A stretch of 64,000 nucleotides of DNA, taken from positions 78,753 to 142,752 of the forward strand of contig NQMI01000122.1 in NCBI GenBank assembly GCA_002270565.1. Reading direction: 5' to 3'. This DNA comes from Stenocarpella maydis (Eukaryota > Ascomycota > Sordariomycetes > Diaporthales > Diaporthaceae). The notes beneath the pieces were generated by a model. The model was not told where the DNA came from. It saw only the letters and a list, made by a program, of their open reading frames with translations, and made no database searches. Every line of letters starts with the position of its first letter. Position 1 is the first letter of the stretch. Positions 53,526 to 64,000 of this stretch are shown here, in pieces. Both the position numbers and the translations under genes were made by a program.

Positions 53526-56500
53526 CTAACCCTCAAGAGAACGCTCAAACTCGCCCACGCGAGCCTCCCAGTTGCTCCTCGTCACAAGCCACTTGGTGAT
53601 GGCCTCAATCTCCTTGCCGATCCTCCGCAGCCCGCTCAGCTCATACCCGTCACCACGCACCTGCACAATCACCGTCTGATTCTGTGGACCTCCCAGGCCG
53701 CAGTTCAGGGACAGCCCCAGGTGCGGCCTGACCACCGCCTTCAGAACCTCGTAGTGCTGATACGGGTTCGTGCCTGTGGTCCCCAGCCCTGGCACCCAGT
53801 TGTACACCTGCGCCCCAATCACCTCCGGCACCAGCTCCTTTCCGCCCTCGAGGCCGCCCATGATTTCCCTCAGCGGCGCCGCCGCGTGCCTGGTCAGTAA
53901 CGTCTGCTCACCCTGCACCCGCCTGAGGAACCCCAGCACCGTCTCGCTGCCGGCCCTGTCCACCTCGACCAGGTTGATGACGTTCTGGTACGTCGGCCCG
54001 TTGACGTCCGTCGCCTCGAACAACTTTGGGCTGAGCTCCGCCATCGCCTTGGCCACAAAGGGGAAGTGCGTCCGCGAGGCCTCGTGGTTGGTGAATACCG
54101 CGTGCGAGTGACCCGTCCGGTGCACATTCATCAGCGCCACAGCGCTCTTGACCACCACCTGAGGCGTGATTTCCGGGAATTCCCTGCGCAGCGCATGGAT
54201 GTCTGGCACGTCAAAGGTTATGGGGATGCAGTCGTCCCCCTCCACCAGTGCGGCATTGTACCTGTCACGCGGTGTGATGAGGGTGGATGGGAACAGGGCG
54301 CCTGCCTTGATATGACGTGGCAGCGAGGCTAGGCGCCTAAGATGCCACTTTGTCGCCGCTCGAGCCTCCACCCCTGAGCGCAGGTTATAGTACGAGTCGG
54401 CCCATGGCTTGTAATCCACGTGAGGGTGCAGCTTTGCCACGATCTCCTCGGTCGATGCTGCTCCAGAGGCCACTGCTCCAAATGCCCTGTCCATGTCCTC
54501 CTGGATAATCTGGGCCATGGACGCGTCGATGATACAGTGGTGGACCGACACAACCATCGCGGCGGACCCCGTTTCCTTAATGTCGAAGAGCATGGTCCTA
54601 TATAATGGGCCCGGGAGCGTGGCGTAGTCTGGGTGAGGGTGGTGCAGCGAGATCTGTTTGAGATCCTCGATGGTGTCGAGGGAGCCGCCATCCTCAACAG
54701 TAATGTTGAAGAGCTTCGGGCTTCGTTTGATGACAACGTGGAGAGCATCGTTAGACTTGAGCTTCTTCTCATCCCAGACGAGGAAGGATGCAAGAATACG
54801 GTTGTTGATCACAACGGCTTCAAAGACACGGCGGAGATCCTGCGGATGCTGGTCAGTACCGACTCGCCCATGGAACAGATGTCAGTCTTGCGCAGGCATC
54901 GACTTACCTCTTTTCCAACCTTCCTGCTCGGTTGCATGGCAAAGTTGAAGTTCCAACTGTCATACAACTTTGTCTGCGACATGATGGCACCGAAGTCGTA
55001 TGAAGGAAGAATGTCGTCGACATCTTCCCAGCCTAACCCCAAGCTGGAAATTGTCTTGACGACCAGCTCCTTTGTTGGCTCCAACAGCTCCGGGTCCTCG
55101 ATCAGATGGACCATATCCTCCACTCCCGGTGTGCCCTGCCGGGTCGGTCTCCTGGACTGCACCTCTTGGGCCCCGCTGGCTTGTCCAGCCCCCATACTCT
55201 GCAGCAACTTGATCTGCTTCTCAATGGTCCCTGCCTCTGTCATGGCAGATAATGACAGGGCTTTGCCGGTCGCGCGCTTGATCCGGTCACGCACACGCAT
55301 CACCGTGATGCTGTCGGCGAACTCGCCAATCGGAGCATCCAGGCGTATGCGCGAAGGCTCCAGGCCGACCGCTCTGGCCCAGATGGACCTCAGCTCCTCG
55401 GTCAGGCCGGCATCATTCACTACCGTACTGTCTGGAGATTCTTGGCCCTTGGAAAGGTGCTCCCTGACCAGGGCGGCAAGCTTCGCCTTCTGGATCTTTC
55501 CCGATGTCGTCCGAGGGTAGTCCTCCAAGCCAAGTTCCTTGACCGATATGAAATTCTCTGGGACATACAGAGTGCCCATATGCTGGACAATCTGAGACTG
55601 GATCAGCTCCCGAATCTCGGGGCTGGCAGAACCCTTGATGACGCATATGGGCACCTCACCCGCGATCTCGTCCCTCAGACCGACTATCTGCGGGGTGAGA
55701 GCGTTCAGTTTGGGGTTCTTGCCCAGAACTGCTTCAACGGCGGATGGCGAGATGTTCTCGCCACCGCGGATGATCCTGTCAATACCTCGTAAGTATGTGG
55801 CCAATTCATGGTGTCGGTGTGGAGAAGCTGCTCCGGCTTACATGTCCTTGAATCTCCCGGTGACAAATGTCCGCCCTTGATCGTCCATTCGGCCAGCATC
55901 ACCAGTCTTGTACCACAGCCTCCCATCCATCTCATACCAGTTCTCCTTCCCTACGCCGCCGATGTATGGTCCATCCACGCTGGGACCGCAGCAATGGACT
56001 TCGCCGACAGTGTTGCGCGGGACTATTTCGGCCGTCTCGGGATCGACGATCCGTACGCCAAATCCAGGTAATGGCCAGCCGGCCGAGACATCGCCCCCGT
56101 CAACGATCTTGCTGAAGTCACTGGTGCATCCGGTGTACATCAGAACACCCTCGGTACAGCCATAGAGATTCTCAGCGCCACCGGCGCCGAGCTCCCGTTT
56201 GACTAGGCTCAGCGTCTCTAGGGTCAGCGGTGCGCCACCAAAAGTGACGTTCTTCAGATCACTCAACGGTCTGTCGGGGTACTTTGCTGCCTTGGCTGCT
56301 ATTAAGGCGTGTAGCATGGTCGGGACCATCATGACATGCGTGATACTCTCTCTGTAGAGCGTCTCCAACATCAGGCCAGGGTCGAAAGCCGAGCCAGGAA
56401 ATACAACGCCGGCGCCCATGCTTAGGGAGCTTGTCAGGGTGATGTACCCCATGGCGTGGTTATTGGGGAGGTTACAACAGTTGCGGTCGCCTGGCTGCAT

Positions 56501-57253
56501 AGAACCCTCCATGGATCTCGTACCGGCGATAGACATCGCCCAGTTGGAGTGCACGTGGTAGATGCCCTTCGGCAGTGAGGTCGTCCCGGAGGTGAAGAGC
56601 ACAGATCCTCCTTGGCCCGGGGCCGACGGGGTCAGCGCGCCATCGTCGCATGCCTGGGGTGCCTCGTCCATGAGGCTATGGAAAGCGGTCCAGTCCGCGA
56701 ATCTTGTGGCACCAAAGACAACCTTGTGTGGAGGCTGAGGGAAGAGCCCGAGGCCGTCTATCTGGAAAGCCAGGTGCTCGTCTCCGGCGACGACAACGGG
56801 CTTCTCCCCGTTGCAGACGCTCAGGCCCGTCTTAACCATGTGCCTGACCTCCTCCTCGTTGGTCAGGTTTCGGGGGCTGATGGGGATGAGGATGCAGCCG
56901 AGCTTCATACCTGCGTAGCTGGCCAGCACATACTCGGCGCTATTGTGGCAGAAGGTCACCAGGGGCGTGCCCGCCTTCACGCCCAGTGGCCGCCATGCCC
57001 GGACTACCCGTTGGATACCCGCGCTGAGATTCCGGAAGGACCAGCGGAGGTAAGGGCGCTCGCGGAAGACATGGTCATCCAGCGGAAGGGTCGGGATGCC
57101 AAACAACCCCGGGGCCTGGTGGACGCAAGCAATCGCAAGCGCGTCCGGGGTCGAGCTGACGAATGACTGAAAGTCCCGCCAAGGGCACGGCGGATGCTCA
57201 AAGTCTGGCGGGGGCTGGCCATACTCCTCGCTGGGTGCCACCACGCTGCCCAT
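53526..57253 (-). CDS. NRPS-like synthetase, adenylation-carrier-condensation (A-T-C)
   Basis: Exons 57253-55842, 55775-54908 and 54839-53526; introns 66 and 68 nt; 1197 aa from ATG 57253 (an upstream TTG frame is rejected). Residues ~25-580 are an ANL adenylation domain: A3 LFTSGTTSLPKG (219-230), YGCTEG (364-369), YKTGD (448-452), GRFKDMIIRGGENIS (466-480, rebuilt over intron 1) and the A10 Lys564 in RTTSGK. Residues ~595-670 are a carrier protein with the phosphopantetheine Ser626 in EFADSITVMRV. From ~690 a condensation-type domain follows, with catalytic HHCIIDA (860-866); no DFGWG motif was seen. No thioesterase or reductase follows. It likely activates an acyl or aryl acid and transfers it to an amine or alcohol acceptor by the terminal C domain. 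Substrate unknown. Confidence 0.9.
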
Positions 57254-58703
57254 GGTCGGCAGGGAGTATGTTTCGAAGTGGGTGTTGCTACCTAGAGAAG
57301 AACGTGCGCGCTTGAAACTAAGACACAACCGTGGGTCAATTCAGATGCGAAGTCGGAGATGTGAGTGTCTGGTGAGGAACAAGTTCATTCAGTTCAGCTG
57401 AAGCTCTACAGAAGTGTCACCAGTTTATATACACTCCGAAGCCAACATCAGGGCGGGAGTGCCGGATATGTGTTCACATCTAAGCTTTGGCCTATCGTGG
57501 ATGGGGAATACGTCCTAGGCGTGTGTTTTGCAAATTATAAAAGGGTTATCAGGCCACCCACAATGGGTAGCGCATATAGTTCCACACGGCTGAGAAGGGG
57601 CATCTCCTGTCTACCTAGTGTAAGTAACTTCCCGGTGGAGTTTATTTTTTCCGGATCCCTCATTGGCTGCTGACCATGGACCAGGGTACGGGGCAAGATT
57701 AGGCCTTGCATATTGGAATCCACACCTTCGCGTCCTCGCTCTTTTGCTCACATGGCCGAAACCCCATTGTCTGCACCTAGGCTATCTACCATGTACGCAG
57801 TGAACACCCTCTTACGGCCCGCCCGCATGGCAAACGCCATGTGCCGTGCGGCTGCCGTAGGGCAAGGTGGGAATCTCCGAGTAAGCCGCATGTGGAATCA
57901 GGATGGGGGTTTCAGCACAACGGGGCCCCATATCGATCCGACATTGGCTGCCCGGGTGTGGCTGCAGACGTTGGGTGTTACCCAGAACCAAATAAGCTTT
58001 ATATGCCGCCTGCGTTAGCCTTGCGGCGGGCACGTCATAGTCGTAAGTTTCAGCAGCCAGAGGTTCTCTACAACCAACCCAGCCCCCGCAGCTTCCCACA
58101 CCGCCGAGCCCTTCTGCCCTCTTGGCTGTTGCGAAAGAAAGATGCTAGACTGGCATGGTTATTTATCTGTATGCTTCCCCCCAAGTGCTGATGTGAGCGC
58201 TGGCTTTTACGCTTCCGCCTACTTTTGGCCACAGACAAACCAGTGCACGACGCATCGTTTGGAGCGGCAGCCGCTGTAGTACTAAGTACGGCGTACTAGA
58301 CGATGCTTGGAGAGACGGAATGCCTCGCGGTGTATTTGGGACTTGATGCCACGGCTAACCACTTGCGCTGAGCTGCAGTGTGCGAAGGTTTGGACTGCAT
58401 GAGGCCATCGAGGTATACGCCAGACCGTCAGGTGATAAATCCGGTCACTACACTAAAGGTGGTAGGTATCTACGTCGTCCTCTCTGATCTCGATACGCCC
58501 TTTCGGTGCTACGTTGTAAGTAATAGTGCGCGGACATGGATAGACTTGTGGCTCGCAAATAGGGACGAGGGACATTGTTCACACAACCAACCATATTCAG
58601 TCGCCAACTCTATTTCCGGGTTTATTCTTTCCCATTTACTGCCTCGGGGGTAGTCGACAGAGACCAACACCGGCGGGACAGCTTACCATATCCTCCCATC
58701 CCG
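57254..58703. other. Intergenic with the synthetase promoter
   Basis: 1.45 kb. TTATATA at 57424-57430 gives a minus-strand TATA about 170 bp before the synthetase ATG. No TCG-N5-CGA AflR site was spotted here by eye. No gene recognised. Confidence 0.45.
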
Positions 58704-61062
58704 TCACGGCTGGACCAGGGTCCCGAGCTCTCTTGGTGACAAGGGCCCCGACTTCCTCGTGAGTTGCAAACTCAGCCTCCCGTCCTGTTCATACGTCCAG
58801 CGGAGCAGCTGGGCCTCACTGTCCAGGGACCACTCCCCTCCCGAGGCCTCGACGTCCACCGCCAACTCATCGCCATCGCCCGAGCGCCTATAGTGCAACC
58901 AAGGCACGTAGACGACAGCGTCCCCCGCGCCGGAAGCCTCGACCTCGGCACGGAACCTGCTGGTCCTCAGGTCGAAGCCCATGCTCAGCAGCGTGGCGCT
59001 GGGGCTCAGGGACTGGACGTACGGGCGGCACCAGGCGGCGGCGGCCCTGAAGCCGGCCAGGTAGGGGTGGCCCGGGAAGGAGCCCGTCTCGGCGCAGTAG
59101 ATGGACATGTCCTCGCCGTTCCAGTGGTCGCCCCACTCGTGGGTGTTGGCGGGGCTGTAGGCCCAGAGGGCGTAGCTGAGGAGGTGCTCGTCGCACCCGC
59201 TCACGATGGCGTCCAGCGCCGCGACGTGCCGGGTGTAGTCGCCGTCCCGGTAGGCCCTGCCGCCGTCGAGGTCAAAGGGGATGCCCGTCCTCGCCGAATC
59301 TCACCGCGGCTCGCCCGTCGCCCCCGCCCCCGGCGCCGCCGACGTCGCCGGCGAGCCCCCCGAGCTGGTCCGATATGACGCCGCGGACCCTCAAGCTGCC
59401 CACGCGCAGGGCCCTGATCTTGGCGCTCAGGTCCTGCGGCCCGCGCAGCAGGGCCAGGATGTCGATGTTCCAGTACCTGTGCCAGTGGCCCTTCATGACG
59501 GTCAGGGCGTCGTAGAAGTGGGGGCTGTAGGCCATGCGGCGGTGGTCGCCGCGGGACGCCACGTCCGACAGGAGGCCGGGCGGCGGCGGGTCGAACACGG
59601 ACGGCTGGAAGAACATGACGGCCGCCGGCGAGCGCCCGCGTATCTCGGCGAGCCACCTCTCGTAGAAGGGCCTCCAGTACGTCTGCTTCCAGTCGAAGGG
59701 CTCCTCGCCCTCGGTTGCGGCCCCGGCGGCGCCGCCCCCGCGCGAGCCCGGCGGGGGGCGGGCAAAGTACCCGGGCCTCCGGAGCTCCCCGGTCGCGGCG
59801 TCCCAGACGCCGTGCTGCGCCCAGACGCACTCGCCCAGCCTCCACCGCGGGGACCTGCGCCACCCCCACCTCGCGTCGTCCTCGGCGGCGAGCCAGCACG
59901 TCCTGGCGGGCGCCACCGCGACCTCGCCGCTCCTGCGCGGGCCCGCCCTGCCCAGCCTGAAGCGGTCGACGACCTGCGGCGCGCCCATGCCCAGCCGCAT
60001 GGCCTGGGCGGGGCTCGGCGTGCTGCCGATGGCGGCGCTGTTCGCGGCGCGCTCCGCCCGGCCCAGGTCCTCCCACCCGATCAGCCCGGGCTCCGGCTCG
60101 TTCATGCTGTCCCACCCGAACTCGAGGCCCCCCAGGGCATCGGCGAGCCGGCCGTACGCCGCCAGGTAGCGGTCCTGAAGGTAGTCCTGGATGTTGACGC
60201 CGTCGATCTCGCACAGCGGCGCGAAGTCCCGGCCGCCGAAGAAGAGCGCGAACAGCGTCAGCGGCGCCAGGCGGTTGTGGTTGCTCGTCCACATCATCTG
60301 CGGAGCCGGTGGGTCAGCTTTCTCAGAGGACCACGGGAGGGGGGGATCTGATTCAGACACGGCGTCATGGACCGGGCCATAGTGTTGGGCCATGGGCATC
60401 CTGTCTGAGACACAGGCCCCGGGAGGGGGAATTCCCTGTTCCTCCCAAGCCGGCTAAGAAAAAAGAAGAAGAAGAAGAAGAAGAAGAAGAAGGGCTCCAG
60501 AAGCCTTGCTCACGTCCGGGAACCCCGCCGGGTCCTTGTCCTCGCCCCCGCCGCCGTCCCCGCCGCCGCCCTCGGCGGGCCACTCGGCGTGGCGCACGGC
60601 GGCGAGCGTGTCGGCGAAGCCGTCCGGGTCGAGCCCGCAGGCGTGCAGCGTCCACAGCGGGGCGCCGCTGCCGCCGGCGAGCCGCGACCACAGGTCCTGG
60701 TGCGGGCTGACGACGGCGCGCAGGCCGTGCTCGCCGCAGAGCCGCACCAGCGCCGCCAGCTCCGCCACGTACGCGTCGTCGTACAGCCCCGGGCCGGCGT
60801 GCTCGAGCGCCTCCCACGCCACGGGGACGCGCACCGCGTTGAAACCCAGCGCGCGCAGGCGCGCCAGGTGGGCGGCCGCCTCGTCGAGGCTGCCCAGGGG
60901 GCTGCCCAGGTACGAGACGGCGGCGCGGGTGTCGAGCGACGAGGGCGAGTGCGTGGGGCGGCCCGGGGGGTACTTGGCGTCGGCGAGGTTGACGCCCCGG
61001 AGGATGATGGTCCGGCCCGAGGAGGAGTCGCGGAAGTGGGCCGGCATGTCTGCTGGTGGCAT
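58704..61062 (-). CDS. GH5_12-like steryl/lipid beta-glucosidase, one-base frameshift at catalytic loop
   Basis: Exon 1 61062-60514, intron 60513-60298 (216 nt, holds a CTT microsatellite), exon 2 60297-58704 with a frameshift at 59283; corrected length about 713 aa. Family 5 features: TIILRGVNLADAKYP, LGFNAVRVPVAWEAL, VVSPHQDLWSR, then MMWTSNHNRLAPLTLFALFF, the acid/base Glu in GWDSMNEPEPG, MAYSPHFYD and the nucleophile Glu of GEDG-IPFDLDGGRAY. The end has ALWAYSPANTHEWGDHWNGE and a beta-rich C-terminal domain. The layout resembles fungal ergosteryl-glucosidase/endoglycoceramidase-related enzymes (EGCrP2/Egh1). The frame breaks inside GGG right after the nucleophile, so the literal sequence stops at 59272. 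Either a pseudogene or a homopolymer error. Confidence 0.82.
60463..60493 (+). repeat. GAA/AAG trinucleotide microsatellite in GH5 intron
   Basis: About ten uninterrupted AAG units; read on the gene strand it forms a long CTT tract within the intron, possibly acting as its polypyrimidine stretch. Confidence 0.85.
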
Positions 61063-62101
61063 TATCTGTGTGTGCCGGGCCGTACTGTGTGTATATCCTT
61101 ACGGCTCTCTCGTGCGAGGCGAGAGCTGGGTGATGTCTAGCTGGGCTCGGGCTGCCTATACCATCCCGGGGAAGAGGGAATAAAGGGCAAGGATGGTGGT
61201 GAGAAACAAAGGAAAGGGGGGGGGGTTAGCTGGTGATGGGGCCTGGATAACCACGCTCAGGCTGATGGCTCATTTCAATATCCAAGCCATGTCCCTCTTT
61301 TTGTCTCAACCTTGGAACCGCCCCCCGTGAGACCTGGTGACGTCAGGAGGTGTTCCTTGCCTCTATGAGCTGGTCTAACCGAGTTCATCGTAGGGCTGGG
61401 CTTGCTTGTACTCCGTATTGATTGATTACCTGACACGGATACTCGGCATGCCAGCCGTACGTAGCATGCCTGATCGAGCGTGCTGCGCGGTTGAGAACGC
61501 TTGCCCGTTCTAGGCTGGCAGGTGGTTGGGCAGTAAGCCTCCGCCACCTGTACCCGTTTCCTTGAGTGCCTGGGGGGGGGGGGAAGATGGCATCTGAGAG
61601 GGCGAGATCATGGTGTATCGTCATGAGTAGATGGAACTTCAATATGCGTGGAACTCACTTTCGCTCTCCAGATGACCTACTCCAATTTGGACATTGGACT
61701 CCATCAAGACTATGAATCGATGACCAGTGCTTGTTTGGATTGCTGTCTCTCGATGTTGAATTCTCACGTGTAACATCACCAGGCGGTGTTGGAAACGAAC
61801 ATGCATGCCATCTATTCTATCGAGCCTGTATGGTCTCACAAGGCACCTCTATAGTAAAAGCCCAGCCCTTCGGCTACCTCCCGGGGTATTCATAATTCAT
61901 GCCAGGCAGCCTAGCCCAGCATATCGTGATGCGCACGATGCAAAACAGGTGCGGCGCGCGCGTACAAAACAAAACAACGAGGGTATCAATACTATGCAAA
62001 AAGAGATTGCACATGCCCAGCAGCACATTCTTCTCCCCCACCCCCTCTCCCCAAACAATACCAACAGGGAGGGGGGGGGGAGGAGGGCAGAGCACACCGC
62101 C
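61063..62101. other. Intergenic, GH5 promoter side and sugar-porter 3' flank
   Basis: 1 kb with G-runs (about 61207, 61571, 62070) and one TACTCCGTA motif (61410). No gene recognised. Confidence 0.5.
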
Positions 62102-63934
62102 CTACGCCATCACGCCGCCGTTGGAGGCCGCGGGGATGTCGCCCTCCTTCTCGGAGTGGTGCGGCTTGGACCCGCCGCCGGCGCCCTCGTCGTCGTCGGA
62201 CGAGCTGAAGCCGTAGCCGCGGGCCATCTCGGCGGTCTCGGCGAGCGTGAGGCGGGGCAGCTGCTCGGCGGCCCGGACGTAGCTGATGTTCTCGTCGAAG
62301 CCCTTGGCGAAGATGATGTCGATCTCCTCGAGGGAGCGGCCCGAGGTCTCGGGGTACAGGAAGTACAGGACGGGGAGGAAGAGGGCGTTGAGCACGGCAA
62401 AGAACCTGTGTGTGGCCCGTCGTGGTTAGCACTGCTGATCGCGCCCCCCCCGGCCGGCGTGTGAGGGATGAGAGAATGGGTCTCCGGTGCCAACAAAACT
62501 TACAGGTAGGTGCCCCAGCTGATCTTGGAGATGAGGACGGGGGTGATCATGACGATGAAGAAGTTCCACAGCCAGTTCTGGGTGGTGGAGAGGGCGTTGG
62601 CGCGGGCGCGGGTCTTGAGGGGGTTGATCTCGGCCGGGTACAGCCAGGGGAGGGGCAGCCAGGTGGCGCCGAAGAAGGCAATATAGATAAAGAGGCCGAC
62701 GCCGGCGCCGACGGCAGCCGACGGCGTGCCGGGGACGAGGCAGGCGAAGACGAGGACCATGGAGAGCATCTGGCCGACGGTGCCGATGAAGAAGAGCTTG
62801 CGGCGGCCGACGCGCTCGACGACGAGGAACGAGGTCATGGCGAAGATGGCGTAGACGATCATGTTGACGCCGCCGAGCAGCAGGGACAGGTTGTGCGAGG
62901 TGCCGAGCGAGTCCCGGAACAGGATGGGGAAGTAGTAGATGACGGCGTTGCAGCCCGACAGCTGCTGCATGAACTGGCTGCCGGCGCCGAGCAGCATGCG
63001 GCGGAAGTGCTGCGTCTTGCCGCCGGTGAAGACCTCGCGGATGGGGGTGACGCCGCCCATCTGGCCCGAGGCGCGGATGGCGTCGGCGATGAAGGTCAGC
63101 TGCTCCTGGACGTCGTCGTGGTGGCGCGGCAGGTCGGCCAGGGCCGCCAGCACGGTGATGGCCTCGTCGTTGCGGCCGTGGCTGAGGAGCCAGCGGGGCG
63201 ACTCGGGCAGGCGCAGCATCATGACGAGGATGACGATGGCGAAGACGCACTGGAAGGCGATGGGGAAGCGCCACACAAAGGCGTGCGGGCCGTACAGGCT
63301 GCCGTAGTCGATCCAGTAGGCGATCATGGACCCCACCGCCACGTTGCCGCCCTCGATGCAGATGAGCTTGCCGCGGTTGTGCGGCGGGCAGCACTCGGCC
63401 TGGTACGTCGGCACGGTCGACGTGTTGATGCCGTTGCCGATGCCGGTGACGAAGCGCCCCACGATGAACTGCGCCGTCGCGCCGTGGTTCGGGGGCACCG
63501 AGGCGATCTGGATGATGACGCCGACGATCATGACGGAGGCGCCGAGGAAGATGCACTTGCGGCGGCCGAGCTTGTCGCCGAACATGAGGATGAAGAAGGC
63601 GCCCACGAAGCAGCCGACGGCGTAGATGGCGGTGACGAAGCCCTGCCAGTTGCTGTCGCCGTCGACCTGGGGGAAGTCGTGGACGAACTGGGGCGAGTCG
63701 ATGATGCCGGCCATGACGCCTTGCTGGTCCTGGGTGTTAGCACTCGCCGACGGGGTGGGTGCGGGCCTGGCTGGTAGTACGTACGTCGAAACCAAACAGC
63801 AGGAAGTCGGTTGTTGCCAGCGCCGTGATGTACTTCTGCAGGACGCTCCCGGACTTGCTCCAGTAGGTGGGCACGCCATGCTCGTTGTCCTTGTGTCCCG
63901 TGTGGGACATCCGTCTCACCACTTGGGCGACCAT
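62102..63934 (-). CDS. MFS sugar porter (hexose transporter family)
   Basis: Exons 63934-63785, 63723-62504 and 62405-62102; introns 61 and 98 nt; 557 aa. Splice 1 joins LLFGFD to QGVMAGI, the classic first-helix motif of sugar porters. Other marks: GDKLGRRKCIFLGA (motif A), RFVTGIGNGINTSTVPTYQA, PESPRWLLSHGR, QQLSGCNAVIYY (sugar-binding QQxxG..NxxxYY), ERVGRRKLF, PWLYPAEINPLKTRARA and PETSGRSLEEID at the end of the last helix. The cytosolic tail has a DDDE patch. Substrate likely a hexose or pentose imported with protons. The sequence around 63900-63930 gives the N-terminus MVAQVVRRMSH before helix 1; the acceptor at 63724 was chosen over one 6 bases upstream because it restores FDQG. Confidence 0.94.
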
Positions 63935-64000
63935 TGTGTCTGACGTGGGTGTGCAAGAAACACTTGCGCTCAGACGATTCCGGGTGGACTGTAGGGGGGG
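63935..64000. other. Start of the sugar-porter upstream region
   Basis: 66 bp to the window end, closing in a G-run; nothing recognisable. Confidence 0.4.

Noticed and set aside
59201..60351. Long overlapping open frames on both strands in the GH5 region
   Set aside because: Arg/Pro/Ala-rich shadows of the high-GC GH5 gene; only one frame has conserved motifs.
62410..63777. 455-aa plus-strand frame across the sugar porter
   Set aside because: Antisense shadow, rich in Asp/Glu/Gly/Val with no domain; the minus frame is an evident transporter.
1..64000. CRISPR arrays or bacterial operons
   Set aside because: No regularly spaced identical repeats; genes have introns and monocistronic spacing of a fungus.

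Overview
The window is nuclear DNA of a filamentous ascomycete, most likely a Sordariomycete. Genes are GC-rich, with short introns of about 55-100 nt (GT-AG, CTAAC/CTGAC-like branch sites). AT-rich islands full of TA steps look mutated by RIP (repeat-induced point mutation). Fungus-typical families are present: an AflR-type Zn2Cys6 regulator, fused PABA synthase, a STAND N-terminal relic and an NRPS-like A-T-C enzyme. No sequence search was run; species is not claimed and all splice sites are read by eye.

Layout. 1-0.2 kb: 3' fragment of a PAQR-type membrane protein. 2.5-32.7 kb: a housekeeping block with CAND1, a secreted S10 carboxypeptidase, the tri-snRNP 27K protein, Elongator subunit ELP5, an ASXH/DEUBAD protein, SEC22, a zinc-finger-like protein with a terminal CaaX box, CLPTM1, a LOG-like phosphoribohydrolase, proteasome alpha subunit PRE5, VPS55 and PABA synthase. 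Several pairs are divergent and share a promoter. 33.9-35.8 kb: a decayed STAND/NLR-like gene. 37.0-44.2 kb: an aquaglyceroporin, an MFS exporter and an AflR-like regulator; the exporter is preceded by three copies of a stem-loop-like motif.

44.5-51.4 kb is a rearranged transposon zone. A RIP-degraded Tc1/mariner element with both terminal repeats abuts a truncated duplicate of the 5' end of a DUF647/RUS gene. This is followed by a second element fragment, which is fused to the last ~75 codons of a cytochrome c heme lyase. The intact RUS gene lies 1 kb further on, and its own upstream flank carries a third element fragment starting at the same internal breakpoint.

51.5-64 kb: ERG19, a three-exon A-T-C NRPS-like synthetase, a GH5_12-like steryl/lipid glucosidase with a single-base frameshift at its catalytic loop, and a sugar porter. 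The AflR-like regulator, exporter and synthetase could be parts of a scattered or eroded secondary-metabolite locus, but no tailoring genes lie between them, so this is only an inference. Two genes (PRE5 and GH5) need one-base homopolymer corrections to read normally, which points to residual assembly errors.
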